Below, piece by piece: positions 25,230-33,313 of a stretch of 64,000 nucleotides of DNA (position 1 is the first letter of the stretch; every line of letters starts with the position of its first letter). A model generated the notes under the pieces. The model searched no databases. It was given only the letters and a program-made list of their open reading frames with translations, and was not told the origin of the DNA. Origin of the DNA: Streptomyces sp. STR69. GTDB taxonomy: Bacteria; Actinomycetota; Actinomycetes; Streptomycetales; Streptomycetaceae. The position numbers and the translations under genes were made by a program. The stretch covers positions 1 through 64,000 of the forward strand of contig NZ_JALJRY010000008.1 in the NCBI RefSeq assembly GCF_024519455.1, read 5' to 3'.

Positions 25230-25700
25230 GTGGACCCCGCGCTGAACCCGGCCGACCTGCGGCTGCGGCAGGAGCGGATCGTCTTCGCCCGGATGCGCAG
25301 CACCCAGGACCGGGTCGCCGACGCCATCACCGCCTTCGCCGGCACCATGCTCTTCGTCTATCTGCACGCCCTGTGGTTCGCCGTCTGGATCGCCCTCAAC
25401 GAAGGGCTCCTCGGGCGGGCCGGGATCTTCGACCCGTACCCGTACGGACTGCTCACGATGATCGTCAGCCTGGAGGCCATCTTCCTGTCGACCTTCGTCA
25501 TGGTGAGCCAGAACCGGCAGGCGGCCCGTGAGAACGTCCGCGCCGACCTCGACTTCGAGACCAACCTCCGCTCCGAGGTGTGGTCGGCCCACATCGGAGC
25601 CGCCCTGGGCCTGGACGCCCACGAGATCGAACAACGCGTGCAGGAACTCCTCACCGAGAACCGCGCCAAGATGAACGGCGGCACGAAACAGCCGAGTTGA
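25230..25700 (+). CDS. DUF1003 two-helix membrane protein
   Basis: 156 residues from GTG 25230 (CAGGGAG upstream). The family core is DRVADAITAFAGTMLFVYLHALWFAVWIALN, a first membrane helix (about 35-56), then PYPYGLLTMIVSLEAIFLSTFVMVSQNRQ as the second (about 72-92), followed by a cytoplasmic helical tail with DLDFETNLRSEVWS and HIGAALGLDAHEIEQRVQELL. The function of DUF1003 is unknown. A strong terminator follows the stop. Confidence 0.9.
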   Translation: MDPALNPADLRLRQERIVFARMRSTQDRVADAITAFAGTMLFVYLHALWFAVWIALNEGLLGRAGIFDPYPYGLLTMIVSLEAIFLSTFVMVSQNRQAARENVRADLDFETNLRSEVWSAHIGAALGLDAHEIEQRVQELLTENRAKMNGGTKQPS

Positions 25701-25713
25701 CCCACCGCACGGA

Positions 25714-25747
25714 GAAGGGGCCGCAGCCTTCGGGCTGCGGCCCCTTC
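25714..25747. terminator. Perfect 15-bp hairpin terminator with TTCG loop
   Basis: GAAGGGGCCGCAGCC (25714-25728) pairs completely with GGCTGCGGCCCCTTC (25733-25747) around a TTCG tetraloop. It lies between the convergent stops of the DUF1003 gene (25700) and the large secreted hydrolase gene (25766) and can end transcription in both directions. Confidence 0.93.
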
Positions 25748-25765
25748 ACTTCGCAGGGCGGTCGG

Positions 25766-28552
25766 CTACGACGGGTCGAGCACCGTGCCGGTCAGCACGG
25801 GTCCGTCGGCGCGCGGCTCGCCGTTCTCGTCCATGGCCCGGAAGAGCACGGACTCGGGCTGCTCGGTCACCTGGTCGGTGATGGTGGGCAGGCTGATCTC
25901 CGCACTGGACTGCCCCGCCGGGACGGTCGTCCAGAGGGCCAGGTTCGCCACCTGGGACAGGGGCCGCTCCGGGGCGGGCTCCTCTCCGGAGTTCTCGCGG
26001 AGCCACTGTGCGTCCACATCGAGGGTGGACAACTCCGGCCCCGTGGTGACCGGCTGGACGACGAACGCGGGGTTGATGTCCACGTCGGCGGGCGTCGACA
26101 GCGTCACCTTCCACTTGAGAGGCTGTCCCTCGGTGACCCGGTCCGCGATCGGGGTGACGGTGTACGTGGGCATCGGGTCGTCGTTCTCGGTGGTCACGCC
26201 ACCGTGATGCGCGCCGACCACCGCGCCGTGCACCGCCTTCACGATCAGGTCGTGCTGGGCGCCGTAGTCGAAGCGGGTGTTGCCCTTCACCTCGACGGAT
26301 ACGTCGAGGTCGTGGCCGCCGGGCCGGACCGTCACCAGACGTGAGGTGTCCCGGCCCGTGGCCGGGTCGCTGAGGTAGATCCGGACCTGGCCGCTGCCCC
26401 GGCCGGAGACCTGGACGGGCACGCGGTACGTCTTGACGCCCGAGTCCCCTTCCTTGACGGTGAGCCGGCCGATGTCGACGCGCGGGAGCGGGGCCGCGAC
26501 GGCCGCCAAAGTGCCCGGACGCCAGCCCCAGGCGTCCATCAGCCACGCCTGGCCGGAGCGCGAACGCGGGGTCAGCGCAAGGGACTTGACGTGGCGCAGA
26601 TCGAGTCCGGCGCGCGTGGCCGCGGTCAGCGGCACCCGGACCTCGCGTGCCCAGTAGGAGGCGGTGCGCCCGGTGCCGGGCAGGCCGTCGACGCGGACCC
26701 GGCCGAGGGTGGCGCGGTGGCCGGAGGCGTCGGTGAGGGACACGTCGAGCTGGGTGCCGGTGGTGTTGGGCGGCACGATCACCCGCAGGGCGAGGGACTT
26801 GGCGCCGCTGAGGGAGACCGGCTTGTCCGGACGCACCGTCGTCGGCGAACCGGCCGCGGACCAGCGCAGCGCGACGGCACGGCGGCCGAACTCCTTGGTG
26901 GTGTCCCACTGCGCGAAGTGCGGCGAGATACCCGTGTTGTTGTCGTTCAGGCACGCGGCGGCCGGGTCGGGATCCACCGCGGAGCACAACCTGCCGCCGG
27001 ACACGGTGACTTGACCGTCGGGCAGGAAGCCGGCGCCGCGGTTCGCGCCCACCCCGTGGGTGAGGACCCGCGCGGGGTCCGCCGAGGGCGCCCGGCGGCC
27101 CGAGCCGTCGAGCAGCTCGCGCGCCCGGTCGTCACCGGCGACGAACAGCCGGGCCGCGGTGGCGATGTAGGTGGAGCCGGCCCGGTGCTGCTGGTCGGCG
27201 GTCAGCCGGGTCGCGGTGCCCGGCGAGCACACCGCGTCCCGCTGGTCGGGGTCGTTGTAGAAGTCGTCCTCGGCGGGCGCCTGCGCCTGGCCCGGCGTCC
27301 ACTCGGTGTTGAAGAAGTTGTGGTCGGCGCCCTCGACGTAGACCGCGCTGTGCAGTGCGGCACCCCTGCTGACTCCGCGTGTCCCGTCGACGTACACCTC
27401 GCCCTGGAGGTCGGAGACGTCACCGTCGCAGCCGGGCAGGAGGGTCACCGACGGCACGTCGGCCACCGGGTTCTGGCCGAAGATCGTCGGGCCGATGAGG
27501 ACGGTGCCGCGGATCTTCCAGCGCACCGGGCCGTGATAGCCGTCCTGCGCGGCCGGCGGCGGGTAGAGGCTGTCCATCGCCGCCCGGTTGACGCCCTCGC
27601 CGCCGCGCGAGTGGCCGATCAGCAGGACGCGGGAGAGGTCGGCCGGCGGCGCGTTGCGGACGACCGCCGGAGCGGTCCGCGGGTGGGCGGACCAGTCGGC
27701 CCAGTGGGCCAGGTGGAGCCGGACCAGCGACGAACGGGCCTGGGCGCCGGCGTCCTCGGCCTCGGCGTCCTGGGCGTTGATGCCGTTCGCGGAGATCGAG
27801 ACGGTCACATAGCCCTGGGAGGCCAGAAGTTGTTGGTCGCGCAGATAACCCCGGTAGCTCGGGACGGACTTGGTGCCGGTCGGGCAGGGCCAGTCGCCGG
27901 TGATGTCCTCGGTGCCCGGCTTGTAGCAGGTGTAGTGGCGGCCGTGCAGGAACAGCGCGAGCGGCCGCTTGCCGGTGGCACCCTTCGGTGCGACCACGAC
28001 GGCCTTCATCTCGATCGGCGTGGAATACCCGGGCAGACGGACCGAGTTGAGGGCGTACTCACCGGTCGTCGTACGGTACGCACCCGGCTTGCCGGGATCG
28101 ATCGCGCCGGGCGGGAGCAGGGCCGGGCGTTGCGCGGCGGTCTCCGAACGTCCGCCGCCGGAGCCGGAGGTGTCACCGGCGGCGTCCAACCGCCGTCCGC
28201 CGGCCAGGACTTGAAGGTCCGTCAGTTTCCCGGGTGAGGCGGCACCGAGGCCGAGCCGGAACGTCCGGCCGTCCTTCGCCGGTCTCGGTACGCCGAGGAG
28301 CCGGCCACCGGCATGGAACTCGACCCGGGCGTCCCCCATGGGCACCTGCCGGCCCGAGCGCCACACCAACTGCTGCGCCGACCCCTTCCCGGTGATCCGC
28401 CAACCCGGTGGCAGAGTGCCGTCGTCGGCCGTTGCCGTGGCCGTGAACGGTCCGGTCTCCGCCGGTGGTACCGCCTGCGCGGACCCGGACACCCCACCCG
28501 CCACCGCGAGCACCGCCGCGGCCGTGACCCATATTCGCCGGGCACGGAACAA
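25766..28552 (-). CDS. Large secreted alpha/beta hydrolase with C-terminal beta domains
   Basis: 928 residues. The best start is TTG at 28552 because GAGGAGGAG lies just upstream and a signal peptide begins there (LFRARRIW, hydrophobic core, GSAQA). An alpha/beta-hydrolase domain occupies about residues 170-480, with oxyanion-side FLHGRHYTC and nucleophile elbow LLIGHSRGGEGVN (about S315). Cys residues suggest disulfides. The C-terminal half has two beta-rich segments: a ligand-binding-like domain (SLALRVIVPPNTTGTQLDVSLTD) and Calx-beta-like repeats (TVKEGDSGVKTYRVPVQVSGRG, DRVTEGQPLKWKVTLSTP). Probably an extracellular esterase or lipase; substrate unknown. Single-gene transcript. Confidence 0.85.
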   Translation of the reverse strand: MFRARRIWVTAAAVLAVAGGVSGSAQAVPPAETGPFTATATADDGTLPPGWRITGKGSAQQLVWRSGRQVPMGDARVEFHAGGRLLGVPRPAKDGRTFRLGLGAASPGKLTDLQVLAGGRRLDAAGDTSGSGGGRSETAAQRPALLPPGAIDPGKPGAYRTTTGEYALNSVRLPGYSTPIEMKAVVVAPKGATGKRPLALFLHGRHYTCYKPGTEDITGDWPCPTGTKSVPSYRGYLRDQQLLASQGYVTVSISANGINAQDAEAEDAGAQARSSLVRLHLAHWADWSAHPRTAPAVVRNAPPADLSRVLLIGHSRGGEGVNRAAMDSLYPPPAAQDGYHGPVRWKIRGTVLIGPTIFGQNPVADVPSVTLLPGCDGDVSDLQGEVYVDGTRGVSRGAALHSAVYVEGADHNFFNTEWTPGQAQAPAEDDFYNDPDQRDAVCSPGTATRLTADQQHRAGSTYIATAARLFVAGDDRARELLDGSGRRAPSADPARVLTHGVGANRGAGFLPDGQVTVSGGRLCSAVDPDPAAACLNDNNTGISPHFAQWDTTKEFGRRAVALRWSAAGSPTTVRPDKPVSLSGAKSLALRVIVPPNTTGTQLDVSLTDASGHRATLGRVRVDGLPGTGRTASYWAREVRVPLTAATRAGLDLRHVKSLALTPRSRSGQAWLMDAWGWRPGTLAAVAAPLPRVDIGRLTVKEGDSGVKTYRVPVQVSGRGSGQVRIYLSDPATGRDTSRLVTVRPGGHDLDVSVEVKGNTRFDYGAQHDLIVKAVHGAVVGAHHGGVTTENDDPMPTYTVTPIADRVTEGQPLKWKVTLSTPADVDINPAFVVQPVTTGPELSTLDVDAQWLRENSGEEPAPERPLSQVANLALWTTVPAGQSSAEISLPTITDQVTEQPESVLFRAMDENGEPRADGPVLTGTVLDPS

Positions 28553-28742
28553 TGTGTTCTCCTCCTCGAACCCCAGACGCGGGCGCCCCGTCGGTCCCGG
28601 GAGCCCCTCGCGCCCCGGAGGACGGGAAGCGGAGCCTGTGGGTTGCCTGTGGAGGAGGATTCGGCCGATCTTCGGCGCGCACATGCCCGAACTCGGCCGT
28701 GCGGCACGGCCGTTCAGGAGCCGTCTGCCGGCCGGTAGACGG

Positions 28743-29156
28743 TCAGTGCCAGGCGCGGTACGGCTCGTCGAGGAGCTGGAAGACGGGCTCGCCCCGCACC
28801 GGGTCCTTGGCCGTGGACAGCCGGACGCGGTCGCCGCTGTGGATGCCGAGGGGATGGCCGATGACCCGGCCGCGCACCACGAAGCCCTCGGCCATCTCTA
28901 TCAGCGACACATTGCGGGCGGCGGGGGTGTTGCGGTGCACGACCGTCGAGTGGCGCACCGTGCCGGTGCCCTCGCTGCGCTCGGTGCGCAGGTCGCCGCC
29001 CTGGCAGACCGGGCACAGGAGCCGGTGGTACATCGCGGTGCCGCACCAGGTGCAGCGCTGGAAGAGGATGGTGTCCCCGTCCGGGGTGCGCGGTTCGAGT
29101 ACGCCCGCCGGGGAGCCGACTGCCGGACGGGTCGCGAATCCTGAGTGCTGGTACAC
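28743..29156 (-). CDS. Zn-ribbon OB-fold protein (DUF35-type)
   Basis: 137 residues from GTG 29156, with GGGAG upstream. A rubredoxin-like zinc ribbon C35-x2-C38-x9-C48-x2-C51 (FQRCTWCG, LCPVCQ) is followed by an OB-fold strand set (GTVRHSTVVH, VSLIEMAEGFVVRGRVIG, GDRVRLSTA). In bacteria this family usually binds acyl-CoA and partners with thiolases or aldolases (steroid/polyketide type), but no such partner is adjacent. The promoter has a TetR-like palindrome that also occurs in front of the next TetR gene, so it is probably repressed by that regulator. Confidence 0.88.
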   Translation of the reverse strand: MYQHSGFATRPAVGSPAGVLEPRTPDGDTILFQRCTWCGTAMYHRLLCPVCQGGDLRTERSEGTGTVRHSTVVHRNTPAARNVSLIEMAEGFVVRGRVIGHPLGIHSGDRVRLSTAKDPVRGEPVFQLLDEPYRAWH

Positions 29157-29255
29157 GCTGTCAACTCCCTGCGCTCGGCCGGAATCCCGCGTGCGCGGCC
29201 GAGCCGGGCACGCGGGTGCGCGGTTCGCCGTGCCACCGTGCACGACCACAGCGTA

Positions 29256-29270
29256 TGGCACTCAGTGCCA
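29256..29270. promoter_or_regulatory. Perfect 15-bp TetR-type palindrome upstream of the OB-fold gene
   Basis: TGGCACT-C-AGTGCCA is perfectly symmetrical. It lies 100 bp upstream of the OB-fold start codon and 37 bp past the TetR stop. A close copy sits before the TetR gene. Shared sequence at both promoters supports one repressor acting on both. Confidence 0.75.
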
Positions 29271-29306
29271 AGCGTAAAGATACTGCGTACCCTCGTATTT
29301 CCCGGG

Positions 29307-30002
29307 TCAGTCGCGGCCGAGCGCGGACTCTATCTCCTGGACGACGCGCCACAGCGGCGCGTCACGCCGGGAGACGACCACCACGACGTCCTCGGGCTGT
29401 TGGCGCACCTGCACTGCGGCGGACACCGGCGGATGCCCGAAGGCGGACTGCACGTACCCCAGCGCGTGGTCCACCTCGGTGGCCGCGTCGCGCTGCCCGT
29501 CCGAACGCAGCCAGGAACGCAGCGCGTTGTTGTGCGCCGCCACCACGGCGGCGGCGATCACATCGGCCTGCAGGGTGCCGTCGGGGCGCCCGGCGAAACG
29601 CCCGCGCAGATAGTCGGCGAGGGCCCGCTCGTAGCGCCACACCACCGACAGCTCGTACGCGCGCAGTCCCGGCACCTTCTTGGTGAGGCGGTAGCGCTGG
29701 ACCGAGAACGTCGGGTTCTCGTTGTACATCCGCAGCACGAGCCGGGCCGCGTCGCAGACCCGCTGCACGGGTTCGTGCTCGTCGCCGCCGGACGCGAGGA
29801 ACGCCGTCATGTCGGCGAGGCAGCGCTCGTGGTCGGGGAAGACCACGTCCTCCTTCGACGGGAAGTAGCGGAAGAACGAACGCCGTCCGACCCCGGCCAG
29901 TGCCACGATGTCGTCGATGGTGGTCTGTTCGTAGCCCCGCTCCAGGAACAACTGGAAGGCGGCCGCGACCAGGGCGTCCCGCATGGGCGGCTTGGAGCTC
30001 AT
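29307..30002 (-). CDS. TetR-family transcriptional regulator
   Basis: 231 residues. The N-terminal HTH is DALVAAAFQLFLERGYEQTTIDDIVALAGVGRRSFFRYFPSKEDVVF. The ligand domain is all helical, with ALADYLRGRF and VIAAAVVAAHNNALRSWL. The length is slightly above the usual 200 because of a polar C-terminal tail. Likely represses itself (near-palindrome 32 bp upstream of its start) and the OB-fold gene downstream. The ligand may be an acyl-CoA or fatty acid, judging from the partner, but this is inference. Confidence 0.93.
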   Translation of the reverse strand: MSSKPPMRDALVAAAFQLFLERGYEQTTIDDIVALAGVGRRSFFRYFPSKEDVVFPDHERCLADMTAFLASGGDEHEPVQRVCDAARLVLRMYNENPTFSVQRYRLTKKVPGLRAYELSVVWRYERALADYLRGRFAGRPDGTLQADVIAAAVVAAHNNALRSWLRSDGQRDAATEVDHALGYVQSAFGHPPVSAAVQVRQQPEDVVVVVSRRDAPLWRVVQEIESALGRD

Positions 30003-30033
30003 GGACGGGAACGTAGCACCAGGCCGACACGGA

Positions 30034-30071
30034 TGGCACTCAGTGCGCTGCCAAAAGGGAACTGAGTCCCC
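30034..30071. promoter_or_regulatory. TetR autoregulatory operator region, two ACT-N-AGT palindromes
   Basis: TGGCACT-C-AGTGCGC (30034-30048) matches the perfect 15-bp palindrome at 29256 except for its last two bases and lies 32 bp upstream of the TetR start. A second near-palindrome, GGGAACT-G-AGTCCCC (30057-30071), keeps the same ACT-N-AGT core. Both lie on the TetR promoter, suggesting autoregulation. Confidence 0.6.
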
Positions 30072-30117
30072 TGAGGCACGTCCTGAGGCCCACGGCGGAG
30101 CGCGGCAGCCGATGCGG

Positions 30118-30149
30118 TCGAGACGATCGAGACGGTCGATACGGTCCGA
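30118..30149. repeat. 9-bp tandem repeats, TCGAGACGG type, upstream of the chimeric regulator
   Basis: TCGAGACGA, TCGAGACGG and TCGATACGG follow one another without gaps (30118-30144) and run into ACGGTCCGA (30141-30149). They lie 43-74 bp upstream of the DeoR-LacI chimeric regulator's start. ACGGTCCGA is one half of the palindrome found after that gene, so these repeats may be autoregulatory binding sites. Confidence 0.5.
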
Positions 30150-30191
30150 GGCATAGAGTGACGGCGACCAGCAGTGCCTTCAGGGGGACCC

Positions 30192-31283
30192 ATGCGACTT
30201 CACGTCGACCAGCGCCATGAGCGGGTGCTCGAACTCGTCAAGGAGCGCGGCAGCCTGCGGGTCGCCGAACTCGCCGCGGAACTGGGCGTCTCCGCCGTCA
30301 CCCTGCGGCGCGACGTGGAGACGCTGGCCACGCAGGGCCGGGTGCGGCGACTGCACGGCGCGGTGGTGTGGCCGGGCGGGGCCGTCGTGGAGCCGACGGT
30401 GCGGCGGGACCCCGACGAGGGCCCGGTGATCGGAATGATCGTGCCGACCACCGCCTCGATCTTCGCCGACATCGTGCGCGGCGCCCGCGAGGCCGTACGG
30501 GCCCAGGGCGGCCGGCTGGTCCTCGGGGTGTCCGGATACGTCGACACGGAGGACGCCGTGCAGGCCGGGCATCTGCTCGCGGGCGGCGCGCAGGGACTGC
30601 TCGTCGCGCCCAGCTGGTCCGGCGGAGTGCCCGTCGACGGGCAGGAGCGGTGGCTCGTGGACCGGAGCGTGCCCACCGTCCTGGTCGAACGCGCCGCCCC
30701 GCCCGGCAGCCCGGCCGCCGCCCTCGACCGGGTGCGCACCGACCGGGCCCACGGAGCCGCGGTCGCCGTCGGCCACTTCGCCGCCCTGGGCCACCGCAGG
30801 ATCACCGCGGTACTCCAGGAAGGCCCGCACGCCGCGCAGATCACCGCGGGCTACGAGTCGGCCGTACGCTCCCTCGGTCTCGAAGCCGCCCCTGGCGCCC
30901 CCTCGGTCCGCGAACACGGCGACTACGAGGCGAGCGTGGACTTCCTGGCCGACGCGGTGCGCGGACGCGGGGTCACCGCGGCCCTCGTGCACAGCGACGA
31001 GGACGCGATCGTGCTCGTGCCCCGGCTCCAGTCCCGCGGCATCCGCGTCCCCGACGACCTGGCGCTCATCGCCTACGACGACGAGGTCGCCCCGCTCGCC
31101 GACGTCCCGCTCACCGCCGTCGCCCCGCCGAAACGGTCGGTGGGGGAGCTGGCCGCGAAGCTGCTGCTGGGACGGCTCGCCGAGCGCGGCACCGGAGCGC
31201 GGCCGGTCCCTCGTCAACACGTGGAACTCCTCCCCGAGTTGAGGATCCGCGCTTCCTGCGGAGACGGCCCGCCCACCTGGTGA
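30192..31283 (+). CDS. DeoR-type HTH fused to LacI/GalR-type sugar-binding domain (transcriptional regulator)
   Basis: 363 residues from ATG 30192 with AGGGGGACC upstream. Residues about 5-60 form a DeoR-type winged helix (RHERVLELVKERGSLRVAELAAELGVSAVTLRRDVETLATQGRVRRLHGAVV). From about 80 onward a periplasmic-binding-protein fold follows: VIGMIVPTTASIFADIVRGAREAVRAQGGRLVLGV, YEASVDFLADAVRGRGVTAALVHSDEDAIVLVPRLQSRGIRVPDDLALIAYDDEVA, as in LacI repressors. The standard LacI hinge HTH is missing. Likely responds to a sugar and controls the ATP-grasp gene downstream and itself. Confidence 0.9.
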   Translation: MRLHVDQRHERVLELVKERGSLRVAELAAELGVSAVTLRRDVETLATQGRVRRLHGAVVWPGGAVVEPTVRRDPDEGPVIGMIVPTTASIFADIVRGAREAVRAQGGRLVLGVSGYVDTEDAVQAGHLLAGGAQGLLVAPSWSGGVPVDGQERWLVDRSVPTVLVERAAPPGSPAAALDRVRTDRAHGAAVAVGHFAALGHRRITAVLQEGPHAAQITAGYESAVRSLGLEAAPGAPSVREHGDYEASVDFLADAVRGRGVTAALVHSDEDAIVLVPRLQSRGIRVPDDLALIAYDDEVAPLADVPLTAVAPPKRSVGELAAKLLLGRLAERGTGARPVPRQHVELLPELRIRASCGDGPPTW

Positions 31284-31285
31284 AC

Positions 31286-31298
31286 ACGGTCCGACCGT
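31286..31298. promoter_or_regulatory. 13-bp palindrome ACGGTC-C-GACCGT before the ATP-grasp gene
   Basis: Perfectly symmetric, three bases after the chimeric regulator's stop and 53 bp before the ATP-grasp start. It shares ACGGTCCGA with the repeat cluster upstream of the regulator gene, so it is a candidate operator for that regulator. Confidence 0.55.
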
Positions 31299-31350
31299 TT
31301 TGATCATTACGCGCGAACGCTCTCCGCGCCCTCAGCCAAGGAGAACCGGC

Positions 31351-32187
31351 ATGCCCTCCCTGCCTCCGGCCCGCCCCCGCATCCTGTACGTCACCGACCT
31401 GGCCTACCAGGCACGCGGGCGCCGCTACTGCGACGAGGACATCGAGCTGACCTCCCGGCTGCGCGAGGACTTCGACCTGGCGCTGTGTCATCCGCTGGAC
31501 GCGGCAGGGCTGATGGACGGATTCGACGCGGTCGTGGTCCGCAACAGCGGTCCCGTCCTCGCCTACCGGACGGAGTACGACGCGTTCCGCGAGCGCGCGA
31601 CCGACGCCGGGACCCGCGTCTACAACCAACTCTCGGGCCGGGCGGACATGGCGGGGAAGCAGTACCTCCTGGACCTCGACGCCGCCGGATTCCCGGTCAT
31701 CCCGACCGTCGACCGGATCGAGGACCTGGACCGGCTGCCGCGCACCGACCGGTACGTGGTCAAGCCCAAGCTCGGCGCCGACTCGATCGGGCTTCGGATC
31801 GTCCCGGCCGACCGGCTGGCGGCCCTCGCCGACGGGAGCGTCCTGGTCCAGCCGTGCGTCGACTTCTCGTACGAGGTCTCCTTCTACTTCATCGACCACG
31901 ACTTCCAGTACGCCCTCCACGCCCCGGACACCGGCCAGCGCTGGCGGCTCGAAACCTATCAACCCACCGCCGCCGACCTGGAGTTCGCGCAGCGGTTCGT
32001 CGACTGGAACACCATCGACCACGGCATCCAGCGCGTCGACGCCTGCCGCGCCCCGGACGGCGGACTGCTGCTGGTCGAACTGGAGGACCTGAACCCCTAC
32101 TTGTCACTGGAGGCACTCGACGACACGCGCCGGGACGCGTTCGTCGCCGCGCTGAAGGCATCCCTGCACCGGTTCGTCGGAGCCTGA
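31351..32187 (+). CDS. ATP-grasp-type ligase-like protein
   Basis: 278 residues from ATG 31351 with AAGGAG upstream. N-terminal Rossmann-like part (RILYVTDLAYQARGRRYCDEDIELTSRL), then ATP-grasp features as in glutathione-synthetase-like enzymes: VVKPKLGADSIGLRIV (nucleotide-binding Lys and Gly loop), VLVQPCVDFSYEVSFYFID, and the metal-ligand set LLLVELEDLNPYLSLEAL. Such enzymes join a carboxylate to an amine or thiol using ATP. The substrate is unknown. The gene follows the chimeric sugar-type regulator and may be its target. Confidence 0.75.
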   Translation: MPSLPPARPRILYVTDLAYQARGRRYCDEDIELTSRLREDFDLALCHPLDAAGLMDGFDAVVVRNSGPVLAYRTEYDAFRERATDAGTRVYNQLSGRADMAGKQYLLDLDAAGFPVIPTVDRIEDLDRLPRTDRYVVKPKLGADSIGLRIVPADRLAALADGSVLVQPCVDFSYEVSFYFIDHDFQYALHAPDTGQRWRLETYQPTAADLEFAQRFVDWNTIDHGIQRVDACRAPDGGLLLVELEDLNPYLSLEALDDTRRDAFVAALKASLHRFVGA

Positions 32188-32268
32188 CCTGAACTCCTGA
32201 GGCCCTGCGCGCGTATCTCTCCAGGAGGATGGCGGAGATCCGTGCGCGCGGAACGGAAGGAGAGCAGT

Positions 32269-32919
32269 GTGTCTACACCGCCCGAATCGGGAGCCCCGTC
32301 CGGCGGCCCGGTCCTGGAACCCGCCCGTGTACTGCGCCGCCGCCGCTCCGACAATCTCGCGGAGCTGATGCGGGAGCCCCGCCGGGACTCCTCCGTCTTC
32401 GAGTCGGTCCCGGTGCCCCGGCCGTTCTTCGGCTCCGACGACGAGACGCAGGAACTGCCGCCCGTACGCGGTGACTTGCGCCCGCTGCCGAGCGACAGCC
32501 CCTTCGGCCCCGGACTCCGCCGGGCCGCCATCACCATCGGGGTCAGCGCCGCCGCCCTGGTCGGCTTCGCCTGTGCCCTCCTGCTGCCCGGCAGAGGCGA
32601 GGCCAGCACCGCACAACCGGTCACCACACCCACCCCGGTGACCTCCGCCACCGCCACGAGCGCCGCCGACCCCGACGGCGCCGGCACCCTCCGCGAGGGA
32701 GACAGCGGAGCCCAGGTGACGGAGCTCGAACAACGCCTGCTGCGCATCCCCAACGTCTACGAGAACGGCTCCACCAGCGGTCGGTACGACGCGACCCTCA
32801 AGGAGGCGGTCGCCCGCTTCCAGCTCTGGTACGGCATCCGCGGCGACGAGAACGGCGTCTACGGCGACGACACCCGCAAGGACCTGGAGTCGCGCACCAC
32901 ACTCGACGCCGGCCAGTAG
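32269..32919 (+). CDS. Membrane-anchored peptidoglycan-binding protein
   Basis: 216 residues from GTG 32269 with AAGGAG at 7 bases. A Pro/Arg-rich cytoplasmic part of about 85 residues (RRRRSDNLAELMREPRRDSSVFESV) is followed by one membrane helix (about 86-107), a Thr/Pro/Ala linker, and a C-terminal peptidoglycan-binding-1 domain (LREGDSGAQVTELEQRLLRI, TLKEAVARFQLWYGIRGDENGVYGDDTRKDLES). It would tether the wall to the membrane or carry an envelope signal. No enzymatic domain. Confidence 0.88.
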   Translation: MSTPPESGAPSGGPVLEPARVLRRRRSDNLAELMREPRRDSSVFESVPVPRPFFGSDDETQELPPVRGDLRPLPSDSPFGPGLRRAAITIGVSAAALVGFACALLLPGRGEASTAQPVTTPTPVTSATATSAADPDGAGTLREGDSGAQVTELEQRLLRIPNVYENGSTSGRYDATLKEAVARFQLWYGIRGDENGVYGDDTRKDLESRTTLDAGQ

Positions 32920-32938
32920 AGCTCGCGCCCGACGCCGG

Positions 32939-33313
32939 TCAGCGTCCCGTGCTGTGACCGACCAGTGCCTCGGTCACCGCGCGGACGCTGCGCGCGATGT
33001 GCTGCAGCTGGAGGAGCTCGGCGGCGTACAGCTTGATGGTGTGCTCGATGACCGACTCCGGCAGACCGATGCCGGGCAGGTCGGCGCGGGCGGTCTGCAG
33101 GGCGGTGCGGGCCACGCGGATCTCGTGCTGGACCTGGATCTGCGCATGACGGGCGAGCAGCACGGGGTGGCGGATGAACGCGGGGTAGCTGGCGTAGCGG
33201 GCCGGCACCAGCTCGCGCAGCCACTTGGCGGCCGAGCGCTCCCAGTCGTAACTGCCGGGCGTCTTGACCTGGCAGGGCCAGTCCTGGCTGATGCGGGTGG
33301 TGGTGAGTTGCAT
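32939..33313 (-). CDS. Uncharacterised 124-residue helical protein
   Basis: ATG 33313 (MQLTTTRISQDWPCQVKTPGSYDWERSAAKWLRELVPARYASY). After a conserved-looking WPCQVKTPGSYDWERSAAKWL opening it is helical (HAQIQVQHEIRVARTALQTARADLPGIGL, TIKLYAAELLQLQHIARSVRAV). No signal peptide or membrane helix. I recognise it only as a likely actinobacterial conserved hypothetical. The long untranslated region upstream (400 bp, with AT-rich DNA and a strong hairpin) is the gene's probable control region. Confidence 0.65.
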   Translation of the reverse strand: MQLTTTRISQDWPCQVKTPGSYDWERSAAKWLRELVPARYASYPAFIRHPVLLARHAQIQVQHEIRVARTALQTARADLPGIGLPESVIEHTIKLYAAELLQLQHIARSVRAVTEALVGHSTGR

